Assembly (NCBI GenBank): GCA_000934385.1 | Contig: KN880433.1 | Span: 124,001-188,000, forward strand | Reading direction: 5' to 3' | Source: Cylindrobasidium torrendii FP15055 ss-10 | Taxonomy: Eukaryota > Basidiomycota > Agaricomycetes > Agaricales > Physalacriaceae | DNA length: 64,000 bases | Shown: positions 30,441 to 40,730 of the stretch, piece by piece | Numbering within the stretch: the first letter of the stretch is position 1 | Layout of the letters: each line of letters opens with the position of its first letter | Position numbers and translations under genes: made by a program | The notes under the pieces: generated by a model | What the model was told of the DNA's origin: nothing | Databases searched by the model: none | What the model saw: the letters and a program-made list of their open reading frames with translations, nothing else

Positions 30441-32768
30441 ATGTCCTCTTCCAATGCAACAAAGGCTACTAGCCCTTCAACATCTGCAAAGCACCATGTG
30501 CCCGCACAAGTTTCCAAGAAAAAGAGAACGGTTCGCAGGCGAGGAGGGCGAGCGCCGCATGCCATGGACAGCGACGAGGAAATCGAGCGGGAGGCGCCGA
30601 CTGACTCGGACACGGACACGGATGATGACAGCTCAGCGTCTGACTCGGATGCCGAAGAGGATGTCCCAGACCCCAAGCGCGCAGCAACCTCCTCTGCTTC
30701 AGCACCAGACCCATCGCCTTTCGTGGGTTCAACCTCTTGGTCAGAAATGGTGTCCGAGGAGGCCGATGGCCGTGCTGCCGATTTGCCTGTCATCGATTTC
30801 GAAGACATGGGCAAGCCAAAGTCAAAACCGGCGCCACACACCGCTCGCAAAGCGAAGAAGGCTATCAAGAAACCCAAGGCCGTCACCTCTCTCCCTTCCC
30901 CGCCACTGTCTTCTGCAGAGGAACATGATGAAGAAACGTCCCCCAAGCTAGACTCCCCGGACGAGACCACAGCGCAGCGCAGCAACGTTCGCCCTCAATC
31001 TTCCCAGAATGAGACCGCTCCTCGGAATGCAGGTCAAACTATCCGCCAAGTGTACCAGAAGCGTCTCGAAACGGATCCAGCATACGTGCCTGTGGTGGGA
31101 GAGTTCTGGGGGCACGACGACAGGCTCATGGACAAGGACCTTCGTAGTCTCAGCGGCTGGTGGCGCGGCCGTGGACGTGGGCGCGGCGGCTTTGGACCAG
31201 GCATGCGCGGGCGCGGCGGTTACGCGGGTCGAGCAGAGCACCGTGACTTGCCACCGGTCGATCGTGCATGGAATCACGATGGCTTCGAAGAGATGAAGAG
31301 AATGGAGGAAACTCGAAAGGAGCAACAGCAACGTGCTGCCGACGCCATTGCAAACCGTGGTGCTTCTGCTCCCCGTGCCCGGGGCGTTGCTGTCCCCCGT
31401 GGTCGTGGGGGATTTTTCAATGGCTTCGGTGGACGTGGAGGCTTTGTTCCGTCTCCTGCTCGGCCCTACTCTCGCGTCCTGCCTCCAGGTCACATGCGGC
31501 ACTCAGAAAAGCCAGAGCTTCCTTGGACTAAGCAGGCCGACGCGTATCTTCATTCCAACCTTTCAACTCGGCCTCGTCGAGGTGTTGCCCCTCTGCGCGT
31601 CAAACTTCCTGGCAGCCGTCCTCAAGTCGTACGCTCCCAACCAGCCGCATTCCACAGTGCCGTCGTCCACAAGACCACCAATAACGATGAGGATGATCTA
31701 GGCGAAGTAGTCGTCAAACTCCCACCCTCGCAGCGCAAACAGCCTTTGCCGATCGAGACTCAGTCCATACCAGCTGCGGAACCCCCCAAGGCTGATGACA
31801 AGGCCAAGAAGGAGATTATCGACGAAGTGTTCACTGTTCGTCCTCAGCTTGTCAATGCAAAGCCTATCCCACTTCCGCATCCCCCACCTCTCAAGTCACA
31901 GCCAATGGCCCCTCCTCCAACAGAACAGCGTGTTCAAGCTCGATCCCCTGACGCTGTCACGCAGAGGCTGGACCATCTCAGCATCGCCTCCAACGCAGAC
32001 CAGGATAGACGAATCATGACCGAGGAGGCTATTATGCGCAACCCCACTGTGACTTTCGGGGCAGATGTTCAATCAGGTGTTGAACCGTCCTCTTCGACAT
32101 CTGCTGGTCGCCCACCGCTTCCTCCTATCCAAACGTCTTTCACGCCTCCAGCCCAGCCATCGCCGTACATGTCCCCGTACCAGTATGGTGTTCCCCTTCC
32201 ACCGGGAATTGCCATGAATCCGCTCGGCATGCCATTCGAGATTGCCACTGGTCGACCTGTGTATCTCCCGCCCCCGCCGCAGCCACAGCCAATGTATAAC
32301 CCAATGCCTCCGCCATTCGTCCCTGGACACATGCACCATCACTCGCATTCCATGTCGACCGAGTTCATGCAGCCGCCGATGTCTCAGCTGCCAGCTTTCA
32401 CCGATCCCTCGACTTTTGCATTACCAAGGCCACGTTCGGTCGAAATCCGTGCTCCTGGAGAGCTACCTGGCCGCTCGGGGAGCAAGACTCACTCCAGGCT
32501 TAGGTCTGAGGCTGTCTCGTTCACGCCAACGACGATGGCCCCCCCACTCGAGGGACAACAAGAGCCTCCGCACCAGTGGATGGAGCAGCCGCCCCAGCAA
32601 GACGGGTGGCAGGATGTGTATCAGCAACCCTACGGAGCACAGTACTATTATCCCCCGCAACCCGATGCATACGGTGGCTACGGGATGCCGCCGTACCAGA
32701 TGCCCTCGCAGTATGACATGTACGGCCCTCCGGAGCCCATCCCGCAGGGCACGGTGTACTACCAGTGA
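30441..32768 (+). CDS. Barentsz/CASC3-like (Btz domain) exon-junction-complex protein
   Basis: Single-exon reading frame of 775 aa from ATG 30441 (an in-frame ATG also exists at 30414). Btz proteins bind eIF4AIII and lock the exon junction complex onto spliced mRNA. The core SELOR-like motif is clear: an acidic Ser-rich N-terminus (DSDTDTDDDSSASDSD), then AYVPVVGEFWGHDDRLMDKD followed by an RGG-rich stretch (GWWRGRGRGRGGFGPG). The rest is low complexity: more Arg/Gly repeats, a Pro/Gln-rich centre and a Tyr/Pro/Gln-rich tail (QDVYQQPYGAQYYYPPQPD) of the kind that drives RNA-granule association. No intron, which is unusual for this gene set. Family call is strong in the core; the flanks are disordered. 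Confidence 0.85.
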   Translation: MSSSNATKATSPSTSAKHHVPAQVSKKKRTVRRRGGRAPHAMDSDEEIEREAPTDSDTDTDDDSSASDSDAEEDVPDPKRAATSSASAPDPSPFVGSTSWSEMVSEEADGRAADLPVIDFEDMGKPKSKPAPHTARKAKKAIKKPKAVTSLPSPPLSSAEEHDEETSPKLDSPDETTAQRSNVRPQSSQNETAPRNAGQTIRQVYQKRLETDPAYVPVVGEFWGHDDRLMDKDLRSLSGWWRGRGRGRGGFGPGMRGRGGYAGRAEHRDLPPVDRAWNHDGFEEMKRMEETRKEQQQRAADAIANRGASAPRARGVAVPRGRGGFFNGFGGRGGFVPSPARPYSRVLPPGHMRHSEKPELPWTKQADAYLHSNLSTRPRRGVAPLRVKLPGSRPQVVRSQPAAFHSAVVHKTTNNDEDDLGEVVVKLPPSQRKQPLPIETQSIPAAEPPKADDKAKKEIIDEVFTVRPQLVNAKPIPLPHPPPLKSQPMAPPPTEQRVQARSPDAVTQRLDHLSIASNADQDRRIMTEEAIMRNPTVTFGADVQSGVEPSSSTSAGRPPLPPIQTSFTPPAQPSPYMSPYQYGVPLPPGIAMNPLGMPFEIATGRPVYLPPPPQPQPMYNPMPPPFVPGHMHHHSHSMSTEFMQPPMSQLPAFTDPSTFALPRPRSVEIRAPGELPGRSGSKTHSRLRSEAVSFTPTTMAPPLEGQQEPPHQWMEQPPQQDGWQDVYQQPYGAQYYYPPQPDAYGGYGMPPYQMPSQYDMYGPPEPIPQGTVYYQ

Positions 32769-33136
32769 CCGATTTTACGATGACTTTCTACCTCTCTTCT
32801 GTGGTGAATTTTCTGTATTTGCACATTGCTTTCGGCTAGTATGACTTCCCACTTCTGCACCCATCGATTCGGACTTGTGCCCCACGCTCATGTTCACGTT
32901 ACGCCGCCCTACACATTACACATATTTCAATCTGTCTCCAACAAAACATGTATCTCTTCCTGCGTATTTTCTCGTTTTCCATTTCATTATGTGTCCTATA
33001 TCCTCGAGCTGGTATCTTACTTCATACTTTTGATGTGCAAATTCCGTTGATTATTGGTCAAATACAGTTGTGGCATGCCAGATAATGTCCGTCTTTCCTC
33101 GAGACTATGTTTCCAAAGATTCCTTGAGCTACTCCC
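32769..33136. other. Convergent 3' intergenic region
   Basis: Lies between the 3' ends of the Barentsz-like gene and the small Gly-rich gene. It is T-rich on the plus strand. No gene or repeat recognised. Confidence 0.4.
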
Positions 33137-33569
33137 TCAGCGCTTCCAGAAGGGTGTTGTAGGTTTGCTATTATGTACGCGTCAGAAATTCGAACTCTCG
33201 GATTGATGAGAAGGAACGTTACCTTTCGCCGGATGCCGCGTTGCTCAATCCCGTCCCGATTGAGCTCCCGCCTTCCGTTAAACCGCGCCCAATGCTGCTG
33301 ATGCCAGAGCCGAGGCCTGCTGTTGTCGCAGAAAGTCCTTTACCGAGACCGCTGCCGATGTTCCCAACGCCCTCTCCACTGACGGCTTTCCCGAGGCCTT
33401 GCCCGACGTTGCTGACGCCTTGAAAAAGACCTCCGCCGACGTTGTACACACCCTCGCCTGCACCGCGCGCGACGTTGTAAACACCGTCAGCGGCGCCGCT
33501 CCCGACGTCGCCGACTGCTTTGGTGGTGCCAGAGATGGCCTTTCCTGCGTTGTTTTGAATGTTGGACAT
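33137..33569 (-). CDS. Small Gly-rich repeat protein
   Basis: ATG at 33569. The protein is almost entirely made of imperfect Gly-Ala/Gly-Val/Gly-Leu repeats of about 11 residues (VGDVGSGAADG, GVYNVARGAGE, GVSNVGQGLGK, GNIGSGLGKGL) like the apolipoprotein- or LEA-like amphipathic 11-mers that bind lipid surfaces. Unspliced it ends ASGER at 33219; splicing a GTAACG...TAATAG intron of 59 nt with a CTGAC branch point gives ASGESKPTTPFWKR and a stop at 33137, which I prefer. Its repeats closely resemble the N-terminus of the caleosin-like protein encoded head-to-head 522 bp away. A lipid-droplet or membrane-surface role is inferred. A TATA-like box lies about 90 nt upstream. Confidence 0.7.
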
Positions 33570-33658
33570 TGAACTTGCTGTGTGGTAGGTTATAGTTCGA
33601 CAATGTGCGCGGTGGTGGTGGGTGGTTGCTTTAACACTCAAAAGAAGCGGGAGAATGG

Positions 33659-33665
33659 CTTTATA
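33659..33665 (-). promoter_or_regulatory. TATA-like box of the small Gly-rich gene
   Basis: TATAAAG on the minus strand, about 90 nt upstream of the ATG at 33569. Most genes in the window lack such a box, so it may mark an inducible gene. Confidence 0.45.
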
Positions 33666-33994
33666 TTGTGTTGGGCATCGCTTGGGACTGACGTCGATGG
33701 TGCACTGATGTGTTGGCTACTCCAATTTCCAAATTCAGTGCTGGGCAGTGGGCCGTCGTTGCAGCACGCCATGTCCAATCCGGGAAATGCATGCATTACA
33801 CAGCGTTTCGAGGGACCTTACATACGAAGGCAGTTCTGCCCTTGGAGCCAATCCCAAGCACAGAATGTGGCGTTCGTCATGGCCCTTGTGTCCTCTCCCC
33901 CTGGTGATGCCTTCGTCCATAGGTAATCTATGCCGGGACGTCAGAGCAGCGTCAGTTCTGGATGACTTCAGCGCAGGCAGCTGCGTGCGTTCCT

Positions 33995-34000
33995 TATATA
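33995..34000 (+). promoter_or_regulatory. TATA-like box of the caleosin-like gene
   Basis: TATATA inside CCTTATATACC, about 92 nt upstream of the ATG at 34092; a CAA-repeat leader (about 34056-34071) follows. The distance is nearly the same as for the TATA-like box of the divergent Gly-rich gene. Confidence 0.45.
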
Positions 34001-34091
34001 CCGTGTCCAGCAACCTGCATCGCTCAGTTTATCCTTCGTTCAACGGCCCTCGCAATAACAACAACAACAACATACGAATTTCATCACGAAT

Positions 34092-35469
34092 ATGGCCTCC
34101 ATTCTAGGGAACGCAGGCTCCGCCGTTGGAGACGGAATCGCTGGTGTAGGCAAAGGTGTTGGGGAGGCAGGTAAGGGCGTGGGCAACGGGGTCGGCGAAG
34201 GCGTTGGCGCTATCGGCCGTGGAGTGACTGGTGCTACCGGCCAACCAGACCACCCTTCTACACAAGAAGAAAACTCTTCTCCAGGCGGGTCTCAGCCCAA
34301 CTTTCTCGCAGGCGTAGGCAAGTCGGGCGTCGACTTTGTCGGCAAAGGCTTCTCGAATGGTTTTCAACTGGCAGGAAACATCTCGAAAGAGACTCTGGAC
34401 CTCCAACGCAATGTCGCTAGTGGGATTGGCGGCATGGGAGGTACCGCTATAGACGCTGTTGTCGGGGTGTGTACCATCGTTGGTCCATTAACACGAGCTA
34501 ACAAAATGATAGGCCGCCAGCGCAGGAACAGGCGCCGTCTTTGACCCCATCGCCAATGGCCTCAAATCCATTGAAGGGCTCGAGGCTCTTGGTGAAGGTG
34601 TCGACCAGATCAACGGCCTCTCGACGAATGCTCTCCAGGGTGTCGCCTCTATTACAAAAGAAGCACTCGCAGTCGCTGGTCGTCCACCCACATTCTTCGA
34701 CCCAGATCATGACGGCATTGTCAAGGTAGTGATTCACCCTTTACGAATGCCTGAATCGTTTGCTAAGTTTCTTCCTAGTTTGAGGACACGAAGAAGGGCT
34801 TTACGATTCTTGGTCTTGAGGAGCAATACGCCAAGATGGCCGCCTATGCTTTGCACACGACCTTCAGTTTCTCGACATCCGAGACTTGGGACCCAAGGAG
34901 CAGTGCACTGGCGCCGGATATGCCTATTCGTATTGAGAAGATGCCCCAGACGCGTTGGGGGAAGAATTGGGGAAACTACGAGCGAATCGACTGGGTCAGC
35001 GACGCCGATGTTGAGACGGTGGGATACTCTTTTCTGACTGTCAGCACGGCAAGCTCACGTTTAGCAGTTCTTTGGGATGCGTGAAAGGCAAACGTATGCC
35101 GAGTACTTCCGCGATAGGTGATGCGTTTGACATTGATTATCGTGTAGTATCGTACTCACAGAAAATCGTTTTAGTAAATCGTACTTCGGCACTGCTCTTT
35201 TGATATTTGAATGGGGTACCACCTGGCCGTTTATGTATGGCAACCTCTTCGACGCGACAAGCCCAGTCGGTGATCAGCTTGGTGCAATCATGCGGGTAAG
35301 TGTCAACTAACAGCTGGTCCTCCCATGTACTCAATTTCTACAGGCTGTCATTATCCCCACGATTACCAAGAGCCACGAAAACGCAAAGAAGGCAGATCCG
35401 TCACGGCAGGATTCCGAGCGCCCACCGTTCCCCGACACCGATAAGAATGTCCCAAGCGAGTCTACCTAG
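34092..35469 (+). CDS. Caleosin-like EF-hand protein with Gly-rich repeat N-terminus
   Basis: CDS join(34092..34466,34513..34725,34779..35018,35065..35117,35175..35295,35344..35469), 375 aa, phases consistent. Residues 1-130 carry amphipathic Gly repeats (GIAGVGKGVGEAGKGVGNG). The caleosin-like core follows: a single EF-hand DPDHDGIVKFEDTKKGF with all calcium-ligand positions, then TFSFSTSETWDPRSSA, the DMPIRIEKMPQTRWG segment and QTYAEYFRD. Caleosins sit on lipid droplets; plant and some fungal members are heme peroxygenases that bind calcium. The proline-knot hairpin of plant caleosins is not obvious, so the N-terminal repeats may instead provide the lipid contact (inference). It is the divergent neighbour of a protein made of the same repeats. 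Confidence 0.8.
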
Positions 35470-35671
35470 CTGTTATGCACTCTGGCGTGGGCGACACAAG
35501 GGACTTTATTCACTGTATGGTAGTAGTGGACTTGTACGATATTCTTGAATTGTGTAGGTGTAGTAGGATGAATCGTTAATCACCATGTATGACACTAATC
35601 CAAGTGTCAAAGAGTCGTGGTCGTGCCACCGCCCCATCGGTCGTAATGAAGTACATTGAATTTGCACTCGA

Positions 35672-38062
35672 CTAGAATTCAACTTTCTCATTGTGCTTCG
35701 CAAAATCCGCCTTGGTTTCCTCTGGCACCTTGATATGCCACTCGCGAATCTTGTGTCGGTAGTGAACATTAGCTTTCTTCTTAATGGCCTGGTTGAGTTG
35801 GTCGTCGGTCATGCGTTTGATGACAAGCAGATTCTCTTGCGTCTGGCCATAGATGACCATCTCATTGAAGCGCGCTGGCTCAGGGATAGGAAACTGTAGG
35901 CCGTCGCGAGTGTTCATGTTAGGGTGTCTGCAAAATAGGACATAAGGCCGCGAGACGCCCCAGCCAGCGACTGCGCCATCCCGCTTGAGATCACTGTCAG
36001 CGATATGCTCGTCGCCTTTGTCGACATGCGTCTTCAGTTCATGGCGATTGTCCGGAACCCATATCTGGGACTGTGTCAATGCGAAATCATACATGACATG
36101 ACGGGAATGTACTTTATGCATCTTATCCCAGATTGCGCCGTCTCTCGCATAGATTTCACAAACGATGGTCTTGCTGTCGCCGAACGACTTTTTCTTGATC
36201 CAGTCAGAGAAATACTTTGCGCTTGAAACTAGTGAGCAAACAAGACTGTCGAGCAGTGCATTATAGATGCTCACACTAGTGGGTCGTCAGCGACATACAT
36301 AGCGAGTCCCCAGCGAGAGGGCTCTGTCCTGTCATGGCGTCGGCCGCCCTTCTCCAGGAGCTCGATACTGCCAATATCCATGCCAGAGTAACCAATCAGC
36401 TTGCGATTAGGGTAGGCTGTGAGGTGATGACCGTGCCATGGGCTATGTATCGCTTTCGTCCCTCGCCAGATATAAAGACCCGTTTGGTACAGGTCCCAAG
36501 TCAGGCCATTCGGGCAATGCTGAAAGGTGACGCCTGAGCACGGAAGTCCGGTCAACTGTCTGCACGAGTAAGGCAGAATGTAGCACACACCTTTCAGCAT
36601 TTCCAGAATACTGCTCAGCTTGTCGTGGTCGTACAATATCTGTCATAGACGTTATACAAAGTCCGAGGGGAAGTACGAATCACTCACCATGTCCATATAC
36701 GAAGCATTGTCGTACCCATGCATCTTCTCGAAGTGGTGAACCTTGGATTCTGTGCCGTTGGACTTGAGACAACGATTTAAGCCCAGGGAACACTATAGCT
36801 ATACCATTGTGTACCTCGTTGTAGTTGACCAAGTCGATGAGCCGACGTTCTTTGCCGTGCTGGTCCATTACCATCATGTAATAGAGCGCGCGGTCGGTTC
36901 TACATAATCTTATTGAGGTATGAAAAGGATGAGAGGACGACCGACGTACAAGGCTTTGCTGGTGTTTCGGGATACGATGGCCAGCTTTGCACCATGTTTT
37001 AGAATGTCGCTCACAATCTTTGGAATGTCATGGTAGAGATGGCATTTGAGATGGGAATTGCTGTACAGTCGAACCTCTCTTATCCCATACCCCTCGGTCA
37101 CAGCTCTGAGCTATGGGATAGTAGAGGTATGGGATAGCGGGAGTGTGGCGCAATTTTGATCGGACCCAGTACAATAAATCAATGTTGAATAAAGGCCACA
37201 ATTTCAAGTCGTAGGGCTATACTACTTATCAAATATGTCTATGGAAGTAATCAGCTCGTACATTGGTGACTTGTCAGTGATATTGAGAGTAACCCCCAGT
37301 ATCCTAACCCGCCTGGCACGCGCTTATGGTGATATTTTCAGTACCCAAAGAATCCCACAAACACGTCAACCGAAGAGTGAAGCTGCCGGGCATAACTAAG
37401 GTCAACCTTCAAGCTTCAAGGACCTCAAGGCGTAACTTTGCCGAGGGCTGCCATCATCAAATCATCCACGCACTTCAGGCTAGTTAGCCAGCAAGCGGTC
37501 CTTGGTTTCCTGAGTGTTCTCGAGGCCAGAACACAGCACGGATAGGCTTCGGATAGGCTGGATGCCATGTCGTTGTGGTCAAAAGAACAAAGGCACTGAA
37601 TTTCGGCCATTGGATCGGCCTTCCCGATCCCCATTTGGCACGCTAAAGTATGGGATTTTGGCCCGAATGGGTATGGGATATGGGATAGCAGAGGGTATGG
37701 GATAGTGGCCTCAATTTCCCTGCAAACCATGGCCGTTTTCCAAAATCTCTATGGGATAATGGAGGTATGGGATAACAGAGGTATGGGATAGGAGGGGTTC
37801 GACTGTAGCCCAGTCAGCGCCTCTGAGCATGTCGGGATTGGAATATGGAGGACCCACGTTCGATCTTGAATCTCTGTATCGCTAACGCGGTGGATGTTGT
37901 CTGCAATTTTTGGACGCGCCCCGTGTCCTTTCCCCCACTTATCCTTGTCGAGGCTGCCCGAGAAGATAACCCACCTTGGTGACACGATGAGCGTTTTAAC
38001 TGTTCTGCGTTGAGTGGAACTCACTCGATGCCCAGTGTGACGACCTTGGGGTACGGAGACAT
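35672..38062 (-). CDS. MDP-1-like HAD pseudo-phosphatase with ADP-ribosyltransferase-like C-terminus (copy A)
   Basis: Exons begin complement(36950..37060, 37858..37974, 38025..38062). The N-terminal HAD domain is like magnesium-dependent phosphatase-1, but motif I reads TLGIEWVIF: both catalytic Asp positions are Gly11 and Glu13. Motif II (LAIVSRNTSKAL) is kept; motif IV is LYDHDK. The C-terminal module begins after NGLTWDLYQTGLYIW and contains KLIGYSGMD, AMYVADDP, TIVCEIYARDG and RFNEMVIYGQTQENLLV, a spacing like the first, second and third core motifs of ADP-ribosyltransferases (Y in place of H, Y, E). The second intron is 797 nt because a 740-bp TIR element sits at its acceptor. The homologous intron is 54-65 nt in the copies measured. 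Phosphatase activity is unlikely; ADP-ribosylation is only a hypothesis. Confidence 0.75.
37066..37091 (+). repeat. Left terminal inverted repeat
   Basis: Pairs with the reverse complement of 37780..37805; the first ten bases CAGTCGAACC match exactly, mismatches lie within the next six. Confidence 0.85.
37780..37805 (-). repeat. Right terminal inverted repeat
   Basis: Reverse complement begins CAGTCGAACC and ends TATCCCATACC, like the left end. Followed directly by the TA duplication. Confidence 0.85.
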
Positions 38063-38549
38063 AATGGCTGTTCACTGCACTTGAAGCGGGGGAGATTCTG
38101 TGACTGCTAAGTAGCAGGACAGGCAAGCTCGCCTGCATGATTCATATAACATTGAGATTGATAGCGTTGAAGACCGCCGGCGAGAGAACTGCCCGGGCTG
38201 CATGTGGCCAAATACCACGGGAACGTTGGTCAGGCTTCGAATTTAATGTGGAACTAGCATTTCATAGCTCGGCCGTGCAATAGTGATATTGCTGGAGAAT
38301 GGTCCATTTTGCACGAATTTTGCATTCATATCGTTCAATGCCAAGTTCGACAGAGCCAATTAGCGAGTATCCGGCGTTCGGTGCCGATGTCCGAGTCGGG
38401 CACGATCACGTTGAGACTCCGAAGAGCTTTGGGCGACTCTGTCAAAGGACCAAAGGAGTTTCTGTAACTTTTGCTTTTTTCAATTTCCATAAGGTAAAAT
38501 TCCTTTTCTTCGCAGAGTTATGTTCACAATAGCTTCACTTTATTACTCA
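38063..38549 (-). other. Intergenic region between HAD copies A and B
   Basis: About 490 nt holding the copy A promoter and the copy B 3' end. No gene and no clear TATA box were seen. Confidence 0.4.
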
Positions 38550-40171
38550 TCAACCAATATTCTCTCTATGTGCTGCAAAGTCGTCTCGTGTGCGTTGAGG
38601 TATGGTGATGTTCCAATCCCGGATTTTTCCTGGGTAAAAGACGTTGCCTGCAGATCCCAGCTCGTTGTCCGACATACGCCGCACCACAATGAGATTCTCC
38701 TGGATCTGTGGGTAAATGACGAGCTCGTTGAACCGCTGAGGGTTAGGAATGGGGAAGTTGCCGCCCATGTTTGGATGGCGAGCGAAGAGGACGTATGGCT
38801 TCTTGACTCCCCATTGCGCTACCTGTCGGTCGCGGTCCTCCTCGCTCCAGGCAGTGGCGAACAGCGACCCGCGTTTCTGCATAATGTCCGTGGCCCAGCC
38901 GGGTACCCAAATCTGGAATGTCGAATCAATAACTTCCCTCCCATTTACTATGTTCACTAGGGTTACCTTGTTCATACGGTCCCAGAGCTCCCCATCGCGA
39001 GCGTAGACGGCGCAGACTGTAGTGGCAGTCCCAGCGGCGAAGGCATTCTTGATCCAGTTGTTGAAATAGATCGCCCTGCAGATAATCCGTCATACAGGAG
39101 CAATATTGGAGTCGACATAGGAACTTACACCCGAGGGTCGTCAGCGACATACATGGCATACCCATATCGAGCGGCCTCCTTCGTATCGGTGCGTCTCCCG
39201 CCTGCTTCGAGTTGTCGAATAGTCCCTTCATCCATGCCCGAATAACCAAGGAGCTTCAACTTTGGATATCGATTTAGCTGCAGGCCCTGCCACGGGCTGT
39301 GGATCCTCTTATTGCCTCGCCATATTTCGAGACCTTGCTGGTAATTCTCCCAAGTCAAACCTTTCTGATCTCTTGACACCTGGAAAGTCACCCCTGGGAA
39401 GGGAGTGAGAAGTAGATGCAGGAGAGTGGATTATCCACAGACCGAGCATCATTTCGACGTTGTTATTGATGGCCTCATCGTCGAAATGAATCTAGAAAAG
39501 TGTCAATCAGTTTGCTGCTACGGATTGGCGTGAGGGCTTACCATGTCAGAATATTCGAACTTGGTCCACTCTTTGATCTTGCGGAAATGAGTCGTCTTGT
39601 CGGCTGCATGGTCAGTCAGTACAATGACTTCGTTCATCGATGTTGACTAACCGTCGTAGACTTCGTCGAAAGAAACGAGGTCAATGAGCCGTTTGTCCTT
39701 TCCGTGATGGTCTTGGACCGTCCAGTGCCAGAGGGCTCTATCGCACCTACGACCCCCAGTTCAGGAACTAAGCAGGTCCACAGTGAAAGCAAGTTCTCAC
39801 ATAGCTTTGCTCGTGTTCCGAGACACAATGGCCAGCTTCGCCCCATTCTTCAAAATGTCCTTGATGATTTTTGGGACGTCAGCGTACATGCCGCAAGCAA
39901 CATTATGGTTCCTTGCGTCGAAGCGCGTGAGAGAGTGTCAGAATACAAAGTGGAAGAAGCATACGTGCGATCTTGGATCTCCCAGTAGTTCCTCTTCTCA
40001 ATGTTGTCCTCCTTCGGGGAGTAGGCGTTGGGACCTCTGCCCCACTCGTTGACTTTCAGCCATCCCCAGAACAGTGTCCAGCTTCATAGCATGTTAGTAT
40101 ACAATGAGATGTGGTAGTAGTAAATTGACTTGGACGTACTCAGTGTCAAGCGCGACGAGCTTTGGATACAT
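38550..40171 (-). CDS. MDP-1-like HAD phosphatase with ADP-ribosyltransferase-like C-terminus (copy B)
   Basis: ATG at 40171; exon 1 (40140..40171) ends inside the codon of the second motif-I Asp. This is the only family member here that keeps the HAD motif I and IV residues: LVALDTDWTLF (Asp9, Asp11), LAIVSRNTSKAM, a motif III Lys in DDKTTHF, and motif IV MIHFDDEAINNN. The MDP-1 part ends at QKGLTWENYQQGLEIW. The C-terminal module carries LLGYSGMDEGTIRQLEAGG, YGYAMYVADDPRV, TVCAVYARDG, WGVKKPYVLFARHPNM and RFNELVIYPQIQENLIVV, matching copies A and D. The HAD half could be an active aspartyl phosphatase; the C-terminal half is ADP-ribosyltransferase-like by motif spacing only. The nicotinamide riboside kinase gene lies 559 bp away, head to head. 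Confidence 0.78.
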
Positions 40172-40730
40172 TGAAGTGAATAGACAGGAAGAAATTCCAC
40201 AACTGGGTGGGCACGACGCCGTTCATTATGTAGTAATCCCGTGGTAGGCTGTGTTGAAGGCGCGCGCAATTAGTTGGTATCGAAGCATATAGAACATAAA
40301 ATGGAAAGTCCGGGGCAGGGAACTGACTCGCCGGCACGATGTCCATCGATGACTCCCATTGACGCTTTACAATGTGGTCTTGAGTTTGGGCGCCATTCAT
40401 CAAGGCCAAGACGATGTGTGCATTCGCCGAACCAACGTTGAACAAACAACTTTTCAACCGGGGGAACGGTGAAAGCCGATGACATGCTCGACGGTGGGGT
40501 AGTTCATTCTGTGAGCGGCGGACATAACAAAATTTGGAAGCGGCACCATTGGTTAGTGCGGGGTAATTGGCCTGGTTGAGAGATCGAGCTCAAGTGACCA
40601 GAAGAGGCAGGAGTTTCCCTGCAGCATTTATAATCCAATTTTCCCCATTCAAGTATTCCTCGAACAGCTGTGCGGTCGCCACCTTCCTTTGGCTTAAGCT
40701 ACCACCAGTGTCTTCATATCACTGGCACAG
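40172..40730. other. Divergent intergenic region between copy B and the NR kinase gene
   Basis: A minus-strand open frame of about 71 codons (ATG at 40485) is present but matches nothing I know and has no conserved splice extension. The region must contain two divergent promoters. No TATA box is certain. Confidence 0.4.

Larger units (their letters stand above)
37066..37805. mobile_element. Non-autonomous TIR element (MITE-like), TA target duplication, pogo/Tc1-mariner-like
   Basis: The 740-bp insertion is bounded by TA at 37064-37065 and 37806-37807. Its ends are 26-bp terminal inverted repeats starting CAGTCGAACC and ending in TATCCCATACC read inward, differing at two or three positions between the two ends. 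Just inside both ends the motif TATGGGATA recurs many times (about 37112-37142 and 37670-37795 on the plus strand). No transposase frame is present, so movement would need a transposase from elsewhere. TA duplication and a CAGT end point to the Tc1/mariner superfamily, pogo-like branch (family knowledge). It interrupts the second intron of the copy A HAD gene. Confidence 0.85.

Noticed and set aside
30377..30985. Long Ser/Glu-rich open frame antisense to the Barentsz-like gene
   Set aside because: It is the low-complexity complement of an acidic Asp/Ser-rich coding region on the plus strand.
33219..33641. A longer Gly-rich protein starting at 33641 and ending at 33219
   Set aside because: The upstream start is not an ATG; the first ATG is at 33569. 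The early stop at 33219 lies in a likely intron, although the unspliced form cannot be excluded.
37100..37800. TATGGGATA repeats as a telomere-like or minisatellite array
   Set aside because: They lie just inside matching terminal inverted repeats with TA duplications and are better explained as part of a transposon-like element.
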